NCBI GenBank assembly: GCA_036493595.1
Contig: DASXPN010000030.1
Location: forward strand, 1-21,427
Origin: DATAES01 sp036493595
GTDB lineage: Bacteria > Actinomycetota > Acidimicrobiia > Acidimicrobiales > JACDCH01
DNA: 21,427 nucleotides
Direction: 5' to 3'
Of the stretch, positions 6,535 to 14,438 are shown piece by piece. Below the pieces are notes generated by a model. The model saw nothing but the letters and a program-made list of their open reading frames with translations, did no database searches and had not been told where the DNA came from. The position numbers and the translations under genes were made by a program. How positions within the stretch are numbered: the first letter of the stretch is position 1; each line of letters opens with the position of its first letter.

Positions 6535-7460
6535 CCGTCGTGCTCCACGAGCGACAGGTAGGCGTCTTCGAGCCGCCGCCTCGGCATCGCGGTCTCGACC
6601 CGGACGTCCGCGAGCACGAGGGCCCGCACGATCTCGGAACGAGCGATGCCGTTCAGCTGCACCACCAGTCGATGGTCGACCGGTTCGCCGGCGTCGATGC
6701 CGAGCACGCCGTCGATCCGCTCGAGCACCGTGCGCGCCTTGGCGGCGTCGTCCACCTCGAGCTCGACCGCTTTGGACGAACCAACGAGATCCGCAACGGT
6801 GCCCGCCGCGACGAGCGTGCCATGGTCGATGACGAGCGCGTCGCTGCACATCTGCTCGACCTCGGCGAGGAGGTGGCTCGACAACAGGACCGTCGTGCCG
6901 CGCGCCGAGATGTCGCCCATGGCGACCCGGATGCGACGCGTCTCAGCCGGGTCGAGACCGTTGGTCGGCTCGTCGAGTACGAGGAGGGCGGGCGCGTTCA
7001 TCATCGCTTGGGCGAGGCCGAGCCGTTGACGCATGCCCTGCGAGTAGCCCTTCACCTTCCGGTGGATCGCGTCGCCGAGGTCGGCAAGGTCGAGCGCTTC
7101 GTCGAGCGCGGGCGGCGGCCATTTGTCCCCGCCGGCGCCCCAGTGCAATCGCAGGTTTCGCATACCGGAGAGGTATGGAACGAACGCGGGTCGTTCGACG
7201 AGCAGACCGACGTGGCGCAACACCGGATGGCCCGGCCGCATCCGCTCCCCCAGCAGCGACGCGCTCCCCGTGTCAGGCCGGATCAGACCGACGAGCATCC
7301 GGACGCTGGTGGTCTTGCCCGCGCCGTTCGGTCCGAGCAGGCCGCACACCTCGCCGCGCTGGACCTTGAAGCTGAGGTTCTTGACCGCCTGGACGCCACC
7401 GAACGACTTCGACAGGTCGTCCGCCTCGATGACGATGTCCGGGCTCTCGATACTGGTCAC
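6531..7460 (-). CDS. ABC transporter ATP-binding protein (ABC-2 exporter type)
   Basis: The 309-residue product has all nucleotide-binding motifs. Walker A GPNGAGKTT lies at 43-51, VGLLVERPAF at the Q-loop position (Gln not conserved, as in BcrA/DrrA-like exporters), and the signature YSQGMRQR at about 139-146. Walker B LLVLDEPTNGLDP lies at about 159-171, and the switch His is in SSHLL near 196. A C-terminal domain of about 90 residues follows, as in drug- or lipid-exporting ABC-2 systems. The start is GTG at 7460 with a weak AGGG upstream. It heads the three-gene unit ATPase, permease, IMPase-like protein. The 103-bp gap to the upstream phosphatase gene leaves room for its own promoter. Confidence 0.96.
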   Translation of the reverse strand: MTSIESPDIVIEADDLSKSFGGVQAVKNLSFKVQRGEVCGLLGPNGAGKTTSVRMLVGLIRPDTGSASLLGERMRPGHPVLRHVGLLVERPAFVPYLSGMRNLRLHWGAGGDKWPPPALDEALDLADLGDAIHRKVKGYSQGMRQRLGLAQAMMNAPALLVLDEPTNGLDPAETRRIRVAMGDISARGTTVLLSSHLLAEVEQMCSDALVIDHGTLVAAGTVADLVGSSKAVELEVDDAAKARTVLERIDGVLGIDAGEPVDHRLVVQLNGIARSEIVRALVLADVRVETAMPRRRLEDAYLSLVEHDG

Positions 7461-7563
7461 GATCCCTAGGAGGCTACGGAAGCCACCGGACGTCGCGTGC
7501 CGCGGTCATGGCACGAGGGGCCGACCTCGTGGCGTTCCGTCGACGACGGGGTCGGCGACAACC

Positions 7564-9135
7564 TCAGCGCGCCGGGTTGCCGGTGTGGCCGTCGGCGTCG
7601 ATCACCACCTTGACATCCAGCGCGTCCTCGAGGAGGCCCTTGCGCGCCTCAGCGGTGTACGCCTCGAGGCTCGCATCGGTGCCGTCGTGACACAGGGCGA
7701 TCGTCAGGACTCCCTTTCGTTCGGTGGCGTGCAGCTCGCTCACGGCGCCGGTGCGGGTGCGGTCGAGCGCCACGCCGATGCGAAGAATTCCGGCCAGGAC
7801 CCGCACGGCGCGCTGTGTTTCGTCGGGCAGTGCGGCGAACTCCGCGTGGCTCGACTTGGGGGCGCTCTTGCGGTGATAGCGGGCCACCTGCGCGATGACC
7901 TCGATCTCGTCGTCGGTGAACCCGGTCAACACATCGGAGTTGCGGATGACGTAGTAGCTGTGCAGATGGTGGCGATCGTGTGAGACGAACAGCCCGACGT
8001 TCGCCAGCAGGCCAGCTGCCTCGAGCAGCTCCTCGTACGAGGGATCGAGCCCGTGCAGATCCTTCGTCTGCTCGAACAACTCCAGTGCAAGCTCGGTCGC
8101 ATGCTCCGCGTGATCGAGTTCGGTGGGCGTGATCGCGGCGAGGTGCGTGACACTCTCGTACCGCAGGTCGCGCAGGTGACCGAGCGAGGTGCGGTCGCGA
8201 CGACGGAGCGCGTCGAGCAGTACGCCCTCACGCAACGCGAACTCGGAGACGACCATCTCGTCGATGTCGAGCTCGTCAAAGGTCTGCTCGAGCACCAGCG
8301 CGCCACCCAACACGATGTCGGCTCGTTTCGCGTCGAGACCGGGTACGTCGAGCCGCCTCTCGATCGTGCCTGCGTCGACCAGCGCATCGATGACCCCATG
8401 CAGGCCGGCGGTGTCGATCACCGCGCCACTCACTTGCAACATGGGCGGCTCACCACGGGCGGCGCGCACCATCTCGGCGACGTTCACGATCGTGCCCGAG
8501 CTGCCGATGGCAACGTCGAACCCGAGGGGTTGCACCATGTGCAGGATCTGGGTGAGATACGAGCGGATGAAGTTGCGGCAGTCGTCGAGTGTGCGGCTGC
8601 GCACCGGGCCGTCGAGCCCGAACCGTTCGGTCAAGCGGATGGCGCCCAGCTTCAGGCTGCGGGCGCCGAGCACTTCATTGCCCTCACCGATGATGAACTC
8701 CGTACTGCCGCCGCCGATGTCCACGAGCAGATGGCGTTGCTCGAACGCGGGCACCGCTTGCAGCACGCCGAGCCTGATCAGTCGCGCCTCTTCGGCGCCG
8801 GAGATCACCGACACGTGGATGCCGGCTTCGTCGAACGCGCGCCGCACGAATTCCTCGCGATTCTCAGCCTCCCGCACCGCGCTCGTGGCCACTGCATGCA
8901 GCTCTGCACCGTGGCTGTCCACGAGGCGACGGAAGCGGCCGAGCACGTCGATGCCGCGATCGATGGCGTCGGGCGCGAGCCGCTTCATGTCACCCGAGCC
9001 GGAGCCGAGACGGACGACTTCCTTCTCGCGGTCGATGACTTCGAAGCGGTTGTTGCCGGTGGGACGGGCGATGACGAGATGGAACGAGTTGGTCCCGATG
9101 TCGATGGCCGCGAGCGGGGCCGACCCGGTCTCCAC
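7564..9135 (-). CDS. Ppx/GppA family exopolyphosphatase / guanosine pentaphosphate phosphatase
   Basis: The product has 523 residues, the length of full Ppx/GppA proteins with a C-terminal HD-type domain. The N-terminal actin-like ATPase fold shows AAIDIGTNSFHLVIA (phosphate 1 loop), ATSAVREAENREEF, the phosphate 2 loop LVDIGGGSTEFI and GSSGTIVN. The C-terminal half, after about residue 320, is helical and contains YHRKSAPKSSHAEF, resembling the HD-domain tail. By family knowledge it hydrolyses polyphosphate and/or pppGpp and thereby affects the stringent response. GTG at 9135 lies nine bases after the P450 stop, so the gene appears to be the last of a lipid-metabolism operon. Confidence 0.95.
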   Translation of the reverse strand: METGSAPLAAIDIGTNSFHLVIARPTGNNRFEVIDREKEVVRLGSGSGDMKRLAPDAIDRGIDVLGRFRRLVDSHGAELHAVATSAVREAENREEFVRRAFDEAGIHVSVISGAEEARLIRLGVLQAVPAFEQRHLLVDIGGGSTEFIIGEGNEVLGARSLKLGAIRLTERFGLDGPVRSRTLDDCRNFIRSYLTQILHMVQPLGFDVAIGSSGTIVNVAEMVRAARGEPPMLQVSGAVIDTAGLHGVIDALVDAGTIERRLDVPGLDAKRADIVLGGALVLEQTFDELDIDEMVVSEFALREGVLLDALRRRDRTSLGHLRDLRYESVTHLAAITPTELDHAEHATELALELFEQTKDLHGLDPSYEELLEAAGLLANVGLFVSHDRHHLHSYYVIRNSDVLTGFTDDEIEVIAQVARYHRKSAPKSSHAEFAALPDETQRAVRVLAGILRIGVALDRTRTGAVSELHATERKGVLTIALCHDGTDASLEAYTAEARKGLLEDALDVKVVIDADGHTGNPAR

Positions 9136-9144
9136 GCGCTGAGG

Positions 9145-10473
9145 CTACGGCGAGGTGGTGCGTACGAGGCGGACGGGCAGTGCCTTCAGCGCGTTGTTCA
9201 GATTCGACCGCTGGCGCCTCGGCTCGCCGACCAACTCGATGCCACCGAACGTGGCGAGCAGCTCCTCGAAGAAGACGCGGCCCTCGAGTCGAGCGAGATG
9301 CACGCCGAGACAGAAGTGCTCGCCGATGCCGAACGAAAGATGCGGATTCGGGTCACGGCTGATGTCGAACCGATCCGGGTCCTCGAACACGTCGTCGTCG
9401 CGATTGGCGGACGTGTACATCATCGCCACCTTCTCGCCGTGCTTGATGGGCTGGTCGCCGATCGCCGTGTCCTGCGACGCGGTGCGGCGGAAGTAGTGCA
9501 GTGGGTTGGCCCAGCGCAGGATCTCTTCGACCGCACCGGGGATGCGAGAAGGCTCCGCCCGCAGCGCGTCGAGTTGGTCCGGGTGTTGCAGCAGGGCGAG
9601 CAATCCTGATGACAGCATCGTGCGGGTCGTGTCGTTCCCTGCGGTGACGAGTTGCACGAAGAAGCTTCCGAACTCGATCTCGGTCATCGGCCGTCCACCG
9701 ATGTCCGCCGCGAGGATCAGGGTGGCAAGGTCCTCCTGTGGCTCGGCCCGCCGCTGCTCGGCCAACCCGATCGCGTACATCGCCATTTTGATGCTCGACT
9801 GCAGGCGCTCGCTATCGCTCGCTGCTTCCGTCGAGTGCGGCTCGTCGCTGGCGCTTCCCTCGCCGCGTTTGATGCTCGACTCCAGGCGCTCGCTATCGCT
9901 CGCTGCTTCCGTCGAGTGCGGCTCGTCGCCGTCGGGCGACGACGCGATGTCGGGATCCTGGCCGCCGGAGTTCTGCTCGCTCCACGCGTGGATCTTCGGC
10001 CAGTCCTCGCGAGGGATTCCCACGAGCTCCCCGACCACTTGGGACGGCAGCTTGGCCGACACGTCGTGGACGAAATCGACCTCGTCACCGTCGGCGACGT
10101 CGTCGAAGATGGCACGGCAGATGGCGCGGATGCGCGGCTCCAGCGAGCCGATCACGTTCGACTTGAAGTGCGGCGCGAGGTTGCGTCGATAGTCGATGTG
10201 GCGCGGTGGATCCATGGCGAGGACCATGTCGCGCATCATCGCCAGCTGTTCCTCGGACAGGTCCTCGAGCACCACACCACCGAGTGACGCGGAGAACACC
10301 ACCGGCTGGCGCGCCACGTGGACGACGTCCGCATGGCGGAGGACGGCCCAGTACTCGGTGCCATCAGGCATCGTTTGGCGGTAGACGGGCTGCTCGCGCC
10401 GCAGCCGCGCGAACACCTCGTGCGGCGGGCCGTCGACGTAACCGTCCGGGTCGTAGAGATCGGCGTCGGTCAT
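9145..10473 (-). CDS. Cytochrome P450 with an in-frame repeat insertion
   Basis: The 442-residue product is a soluble class I bacterial P450. The I-helix oxygen-binding motif AGNDTT is at about 278-283, ExxR (EEILR) at about 317-320, and the haem loop FGIGEHFCLGVHLAR has the thiolate Cys near 388. The general look (SFGIGEHFCLGVHLARLE, MAMYAIGLAEQRR) recalls actinobacterial sterol or fatty-acid hydroxylases such as the CYP125/CYP124/CYP142 group, but the substrate is not determined. Residues of about 182-229 are anomalous: two near-identical 62-bp DNA repeats encode DEPHSTEAASDSERL-type sequence twice between the F/G-loop region and the MAMYAIG helix. Without them the length would be close to 395. 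The ATG at 10473 lies four bases after the enoyl-CoA hydratase stop, implying coupling. Confidence 0.95.
   Translation of the reverse strand: MTDADLYDPDGYVDGPPHEVFARLRREQPVYRQTMPDGTEYWAVLRHADVVHVARQPVVFSASLGGVVLEDLSEEQLAMMRDMVLAMDPPRHIDYRRNLAPHFKSNVIGSLEPRIRAICRAIFDDVADGDEVDFVHDVSAKLPSQVVGELVGIPREDWPKIHAWSEQNSGGQDPDIASSPDGDEPHSTEAASDSERLESSIKRGEGSASDEPHSTEAASDSERLQSSIKMAMYAIGLAEQRRAEPQEDLATLILAADIGGRPMTEIEFGSFFVQLVTAGNDTTRTMLSSGLLALLQHPDQLDALRAEPSRIPGAVEEILRWANPLHYFRRTASQDTAIGDQPIKHGEKVAMMYTSANRDDDVFEDPDRFDISRDPNPHLSFGIGEHFCLGVHLARLEGRVFFEELLATFGGIELVGEPRRQRSNLNNALKALPVRLVRTTSP
9787..9848. repeat. 62-bp repeat, copy 1, inside the P450 gene
   Basis: This copy differs from the one at 9868-9929 by one base (G at 9801 versus C at 9882). 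It contains the mirror-symmetric core CGCTCGCTATCGCTCGC and a short inverted repeat CTCGAC/GTCGAG near its ends. It is open in the P450 frame. Confidence 0.95.
9868..9929. repeat. 62-bp repeat, copy 2, inside the P450 gene
   Basis: Direct repeat of 9787-9848 with period 81 bp (27 codons). The 19-bp spacer at 9849-9867 can form a short GGCG/CGCC hairpin on the coding strand. Because the period is a multiple of three, the P450 frame stays open. Confidence 0.95.
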
Positions 10474-10477
10474 GACG

Positions 10478-11287
10478 TCAGGTTCCCGTGAAGTCAGGAG
10501 CGCGCTTTTCGAGGAACGCCTTGGGACCTTCCCTCGCGTCGTTCGAGCTCATGACCGCCATACCGAGCTCTTCCTCGCGCTTGTAGGCGTCGTGCTCTGG
10601 GACCGTCTCGGCCGCGAGTACCGACGCCTTGATGTTGCGCACCGCCAACGGCCCGTTGGCGGCGATGCGATCCGCCAGTTCCCGCGCCCGCGTCATCGTC
10701 TGGCCGTCGGGCGCGACGTGGCCCACGAGACCGATCTCGTGGGCACGCTGACCGGAGATGGGATCGCCGAGCAGCAGCATGTCCATCGCGATGGTCCAGG
10801 GGATCTGGCGCGGGAGCCGCACGGTCGAACCTGACATCGGAAACAGCCCGCGCTGCACCTCGGACACCGCGAGCTGCGCGCCCACCCCCGCCACCCGGAT
10901 GTCGAGAGCTTGGAGGATCTCCATCCCGCCCGCGTAGCAATAGCCCTCGACGGCGGCGACGAGTGGCGTTGCGGTGCGATGCGTCTTGAGGAAGCCCTTG
11001 TAGATGAGCGTGAAGTCGGCGCGGATGCGTTCCTCGAACTCGTTCTCCGCCGGCTTGCCGGCGAGCATGGCGCCGACCAGACGATCCAGGTCCGCTCCCG
11101 CCGAGAAGTTGCCTCCGGCGCCGGTGACGATGGCGACGCGGATGTCGGGATCGTCGTCGATCATGTCCCACGCGTCGCACAACCGGCACAGCATCTCCGC
11201 GTCGAACGCGTTGCGTTTCTCGGGACGGTTCAGGGTGATGGTCGCGACGTGACCGTCGCGCTCCACGAGCACAGCCGGATCTGCCAT
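10478..11287 (-). CDS. Enoyl-CoA hydratase/isomerase (crotonase) family protein
   Basis: The 269-residue product has the crotonase fold motifs. These are LNRPEKRNAFDAEM at the N-terminus, GNFSAGADLDRL (oxyanion-hole segment), and EGYCYAGGMEILQALDIRVA followed by SEVQRGLFPMSG. Both Glu positions used by classical enoyl-CoA hydratase (in GMEIL and SEVQ) are present, so hydration of a trans-2-enoyl-CoA is plausible. The ATG at 11287 lies nine bases after the VOC gene stop and the gene ends four bases before the P450 start, so it sits in the middle of an operon. Its substrate may be the CoA thioester oxidised elsewhere in this region. Confidence 0.94.
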   Translation of the reverse strand: MADPAVLVERDGHVATITLNRPEKRNAFDAEMLCRLCDAWDMIDDDPDIRVAIVTGAGGNFSAGADLDRLVGAMLAGKPAENEFEERIRADFTLIYKGFLKTHRTATPLVAAVEGYCYAGGMEILQALDIRVAGVGAQLAVSEVQRGLFPMSGSTVRLPRQIPWTIAMDMLLLGDPISGQRAHEIGLVGHVAPDGQTMTRARELADRIAANGPLAVRNIKASVLAAETVPEHDAYKREEELGMAVMSSNDAREGPKAFLEKRAPDFTGT

Positions 11288-11296
11288 GCGCAGGTT

Positions 11297-11665
11297 TTAC
11301 TGGGACAGCGACAACGTGTTGCCATCCGGGTCGCGGAACCACGCCACCCGCGTGCCGTTGGGCGCGCGCCAGATGCCGAAACCGTCTTGCTCCATGCCCT
11401 CGAAGCGAAGGAACTCGACCCCTTGCTCTCCCAGCAGGCGTACCTCGTTGTCGATGTCGTCGACGGCCCAACCGAGCACGGTGTAGCCCGCGTCCGCCTT
11501 CTCGGGTACGAGCGTGACCCGCAGCTCGGTGCCGTTCGCGTCGAAGACACAGGCGAAGTCGTCCTGTTCGGCGAGCTCCAAGCCGAGCACGTCCTCGTAG
11601 AAGGCGCGCGCCCGGTTGAGGTCAGTGGTGGCGGCGAACGCGACGAGCGACGACGCGCTCAGCAT
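11297..11665 (-). CDS. VOC superfamily (glyoxalase/bleomycin-resistance fold) protein
   Basis: The 122-residue product is a single-domain VOC protein. LNRARAFYEDVLGLEL starts the first beta-alpha-beta-beta-beta module. VLGWAVDDIDNEVRLLGEQGVEF and WFRDPDGNTLSLSQ form the second. Such proteins are metal-dependent isomerases, dioxygenases or binding proteins; the function of this one cannot be assigned. In an operon with an enoyl-CoA hydratase and a P450, an accessory catabolic or detoxifying role is a reasonable guess. The ATG at 11665 lies six bases after the lipoprotein stop. Confidence 0.9.
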   Translation of the reverse strand: MLSASSLVAFAATTDLNRARAFYEDVLGLELAEQDDFACVFDANGTELRVTLVPEKADAGYTVLGWAVDDIDNEVRLLGEQGVEFLRFEGMEQDGFGIWRAPNGTRVAWFRDPDGNTLSLSQ

Positions 11666-11671
11666 CGACGA

Positions 11672-12184
11672 TCAGCCGGAACCGGCCTTGTTGCCCGTCG
11701 GGGAGACCGCGAACCAGTTCGGAATGCTCGTGCCATTGACGTCTCCCGGCTTCGTGTCACCGGCAAACGAGTAGAGCAGATGTCCACCGTAGGTGACCTG
11801 TCCGGCCACTTGGCCATTGGCCGTGCCGAGCATGCTCGCGGTGACGCCCGGGCCGCCCTGTGGCGTCCCCGCCGCCGTCAGTGCCGGCCAGGTGGCCGCG
11901 CACCCGCCGGTGCACTTGCTCGTCGTACCCGTCTCGGTCGCGAACAGGTACAACGTCTTGCCGTCCGGCCCGACGAGGATCTGTCCGAGCTTGGCATCGG
12001 CGGCGACGTTGACGTTCGCGTTCGTGCCCGCGCTCGACGCGCTCGAGCTGGATGACGAGGAGGCCGAAGAGGCCGCCTGTGAGGCGCTCGAGCTGCTCGA
12101 CGAGGACGCAGACTTCGAGCTCGACGAGCAACCGACGGTCAACAGCCCGCCGGCGATGATGAACATGAACAGTGCGCGACGCAT
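11672..12184 (-). CDS. Secreted lipoprotein with COG4315-type (Lipoprotein_15) repeat domain
   Basis: ATG at 12184 has GGAGG five bases upstream (12190-12194), the best ribosome binding site in this region. Residues 1-19 are a signal peptide (two Arg, FMFIIAGGLL core) ending TVGC. Cys19 would be lipidated, although the -3 residue is Thr rather than Leu. Residues 20-52 are a Ser/Ala linker. The remainder is the domain of unknown function known from COG4315: LVGPDGKTLYLF, CTGGCAATWPALTAAG and a second half YGGHLLYSFAGD with WFAVSPTG. It should sit on the outer face of the cytoplasmic membrane. The longer frame to 12817 is antisense to the oxidoreductase and is rejected. It is the first gene of the five-gene minus-strand operon. 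Confidence 0.92.
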   Translation of the reverse strand: MRRALFMFIIAGGLLTVGCSSSSKSASSSSSSSASQAASSASSSSSSSASSAGTNANVNVAADAKLGQILVGPDGKTLYLFATETGTTSKCTGGCAATWPALTAAGTPQGGPGVTASMLGTANGQVAGQVTYGGHLLYSFAGDTKPGDVNGTSIPNWFAVSPTGNKAGSG

Positions 12185-12253
12185 ACATGCCTCCGGTTGA
12201 CGGTCATTCGACTGTACGAACGTGAGGCCCGCTCGGATTGCGTCGGGGTCGAG

Positions 12254-12259
12254 TACGGT
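12254..12259 (+). promoter_or_regulatory. Candidate -10 element of a leaderless promoter (oxidoreductase)
   Basis: TACGGT (TAnnnT) ends nine bases before the GTG at 12269. Transcription would then begin at or next to the start codon. No Shine-Dalgarno sequence is present, which fits leaderless initiation as is common in actinobacteria. Confidence 0.4.
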
Positions 12260-12268
12260 CAACTGCCC

Positions 12269-13243
12269 GTGAGAGCCGTCATGTGCAAAGCGTTCGGTCC
12301 GCCCGAGTCGTTGGTGCTCGAGGAGGTCGAGGACCCCAAACCCGGCACCGGGCAGATCGTGCTGGACATCGAGGCGTGCGCGGTCAACTTCCCCGACGTC
12401 TTGATGATCCAGGACATGTACCAGTTCAAGCCGCCGCTGCCCTTCTCTCCCGGCGCCGAAGTCGCCGGCGTGGTGAGCGCGATCGGAGAAGGCGTCGAGG
12501 GCGTACAGGTCGGCGACCGGGTGCTGGCGTCGCCAGGCTTCGGGGGTCTCGCCGAGAAGGTCGCGATCCCGGCTCGATCGCTCATCCCCGTGCCCGACAG
12601 CATCGACTCCGTGCACGCGTCGTCGTTCCTGTACGCGTACGGCACGTCGCACTACGCACTGAAGGATCGCGCCAACCTGCAACCGGGCGAGACCTTGCTC
12701 GTGCTCGGCGCCGCCGGCGGGGTCGGTCTCGCCGCCGTCGAGTTGGGCGCCGCGATGGGGGCGACGGTCATCGCGGCGGCATCGACGGACGAGAAGCTCG
12801 AGATCTGCCGCGAGCACGGCGCGGCCATGACCATCAACTACTCGACCGAGGACCTGAAGGCGCGGGTGCGGGAACTGACAGGCGGCGTCGGGGCCGACGT
12901 GGTGTACGACCCGGTCGGCGGCAAGTACAGCGAGCCCGCGCTACGCGCGACGGCCTGGGAGGGACGCTTTCTCGTGATCGGCTTCGCCGCCGGCGAGATC
13001 CCCAAGATCCCGCTCAACCTCACCCTGCTCAAGAGCTGCTCGGTGGTGGGTGTGTTCTGGGGCGCGTTCGTCGGTCGCGAGCCAAAGCGTCACAAGGACA
13101 ACGTGGCCGAGCTCATGCGTTGGTGGCAGGAAGGCAAGCTCCATCCGTACGTGTCGTCGACGTACCCGCTCGAGCGGGCCGGCGAGGCGATACGCGAGCT
13201 CGCCGATCGCAAAGCCAAGGGCAAAGTGGTGGTGACGATCTGA
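12269..13243 (+). CDS. NAD(P)H:quinone oxidoreductase family protein (zinc-independent MDR)
   Basis: The 324-residue product belongs to the medium-chain dehydrogenase/reductase superfamily. An N-terminal GroES-like domain contains AVNFPDVLMIQDMYQFKPPL and PFSPGAEVAGVV. A Rossmann domain follows with LVLGAAGGVGLAAVELG as the nucleotide-binding loop and GADVVYDPVGG further on. The zinc-ligand Cys/His set of alcohol dehydrogenases is missing, typical for quinone oxidoreductase or enoyl reductase-like members. It probably reduces a quinone or an activated double bond with NADPH. GTG at 12269 is chosen because a TACGGT -10 precedes it; ATG at 12281 is the alternative. It is 27 bp upstream of the acyl-CoA dehydrogenase, likely one operon. 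Confidence 0.93.
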   Translation: MRAVMCKAFGPPESLVLEEVEDPKPGTGQIVLDIEACAVNFPDVLMIQDMYQFKPPLPFSPGAEVAGVVSAIGEGVEGVQVGDRVLASPGFGGLAEKVAIPARSLIPVPDSIDSVHASSFLYAYGTSHYALKDRANLQPGETLLVLGAAGGVGLAAVELGAAMGATVIAAASTDEKLEICREHGAAMTINYSTEDLKARVRELTGGVGADVVYDPVGGKYSEPALRATAWEGRFLVIGFAAGEIPKIPLNLTLLKSCSVVGVFWGAFVGREPKRHKDNVAELMRWWQEGKLHPYVSSTYPLERAGEAIRELADRKAKGKVVVTI

Positions 13244-13270
13244 CGAGGTTCCTGCAATGAGCGTGCTGCG

Positions 13271-14419
13271 ATGAACCGCGACCTCTTCGACGACGAGCAC
13301 GAACAGTTCCGCACGAGCGTGCGGCGCTGGCTCGACAAGGAGGTCGTGCCGCACCACCTCGAGTGGGACGAGGCCGGCATCGTGCCTCGGTCGTTGTTCA
13401 CCGATGCCGGTGACCTCGGGTTCCTCGGCATGGCGATCCCCGGGGAGTACGGCGGCGGCGGGGTCGACGACTTCCGCTACAACCTCGTGTTGAACGAAGA
13501 AGTGCAGGCCGCGGGCGTGGGCGGCGCCGGTCTGGGTCTGACGCTGCACAACGACATCTGCCTCCCGTACTTCCTGCGGTACTGCTCGGCGGAACAGCGC
13601 GCCCGTTGGCTACCGGGAATGGCCGCGGGATCGTTGATCACTGCGATCGCGATGACGGAGCCGAGCATGGGCAGCGATCTCGCGTCGATGGCGACGACGG
13701 CCCTGCAGGACGGCGATCACTACGTCGTCAACGGTTCGAAGACGTTCATCACCAACGGCATCAACGCGGACCTTGTCATCACGGCGGTGAAGACCGATCC
13801 GACCGAGCGCCACCGCGGGATGTCACTGCTCGTTCTCGAACGAGACATGGCGGGGTTCGAACGGGGTCGCAACCTCGACAAGATCGGCCAGCACGCGCAG
13901 GACACCGCCGAGCTGTTCTTCACCGACGTGCAGGTCCCCGTCGCCAACCGGTTGGGTGATCAGGGGCAAGGCTTCTTGCAACTCGTCGCCAACCTTCCCC
14001 AGGAGCGTCTGTCGATCGCGGCCGCGGGTGTCGCGGCCGCGCAGGCCGCACTCGGCTGGACGCTCGAGTACGTCAAGGAACGCAAGGCGTTCGGCCAGAC
14101 GATCGGTTCGTTCCAGAACACCAAGTTCGTGCTGGCGGAGATCGCCACCGAGGTCGAGATCGCGCAGACATTCGTCGATCGTTGCGTCGTGGCGCTGAAC
14201 GTGGAGGAGCTCACGGCGCAAGAGGCGGCCATGGCCAAGTGGTGGTGCACCGAATTGCAGAAACGGGTGGTCGATCGTTGCCTGCAGCTGTTTGGTGGCT
14301 ACGGCTACATGCTCGAGTACCCGATCGCTCGCGCGTATGCCGACGCTCGCATCACGACGATCTACGGGGGCACCACGGAGATCATGAAGGAGATCATCGG
14401 CCGCTCACTCGGCCTCTGA
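13271..14419 (+). CDS. Acyl-CoA dehydrogenase
   Basis: The 382-residue product has the length and order of a soluble acyl-CoA dehydrogenase. It has an N-terminal helical domain (LFDDEHEQFRTSVRRWL), the flavin/substrate motif AIAMTEPSMGSDLASM at about 125-140, RKAFGQTIGSFQNTKF in the C-terminal helical domain, and the catalytic base in YGGTTEIMKEII (Glu near 370). It introduces the alpha-beta double bond into an acyl-CoA with FAD, passing electrons to ETF. Chain-length or steroid specificity cannot be told. A five-codon reading frame (ATG at 13257) ends in an ATGA overlap with this ATG, which may couple translation to the upstream oxidoreductase message. Confidence 0.96.
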   Translation: MNRDLFDDEHEQFRTSVRRWLDKEVVPHHLEWDEAGIVPRSLFTDAGDLGFLGMAIPGEYGGGGVDDFRYNLVLNEEVQAAGVGGAGLGLTLHNDICLPYFLRYCSAEQRARWLPGMAAGSLITAIAMTEPSMGSDLASMATTALQDGDHYVVNGSKTFITNGINADLVITAVKTDPTERHRGMSLLVLERDMAGFERGRNLDKIGQHAQDTAELFFTDVQVPVANRLGDQGQGFLQLVANLPQERLSIAAAGVAAAQAALGWTLEYVKERKAFGQTIGSFQNTKFVLAEIATEVEIAQTFVDRCVVALNVEELTAQEAAMAKWWCTELQKRVVDRCLQLFGGYGYMLEYPIARAYADARITTIYGGTTEIMKEIIGRSLGL

Positions 14420-14438
14420 CCCGGTCCGACGGTGGTCG

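Noticed and set aside
8053..9609. Plus-strand reading frame of 518 codons
   Set aside because: Antisense to the Ppx/GppA and P450 genes; no domain, and the opposite strand has clear motifs.
12196..12263. Long-spaced inverted GTTGAC/GTCAAC pair between the divergent lipoprotein and oxidoreductase genes as an operator
   Set aside because: Six-base arms 56 bases apart are easily due to chance or to two -35-like boxes; no matching -10 elements at proper spacing were found.
12185..12817. N-terminal extension of the lipoprotein frame
   Set aside because: Antisense to the quinone oxidoreductase; a signal peptide and GGAGG place the true start at 12184.
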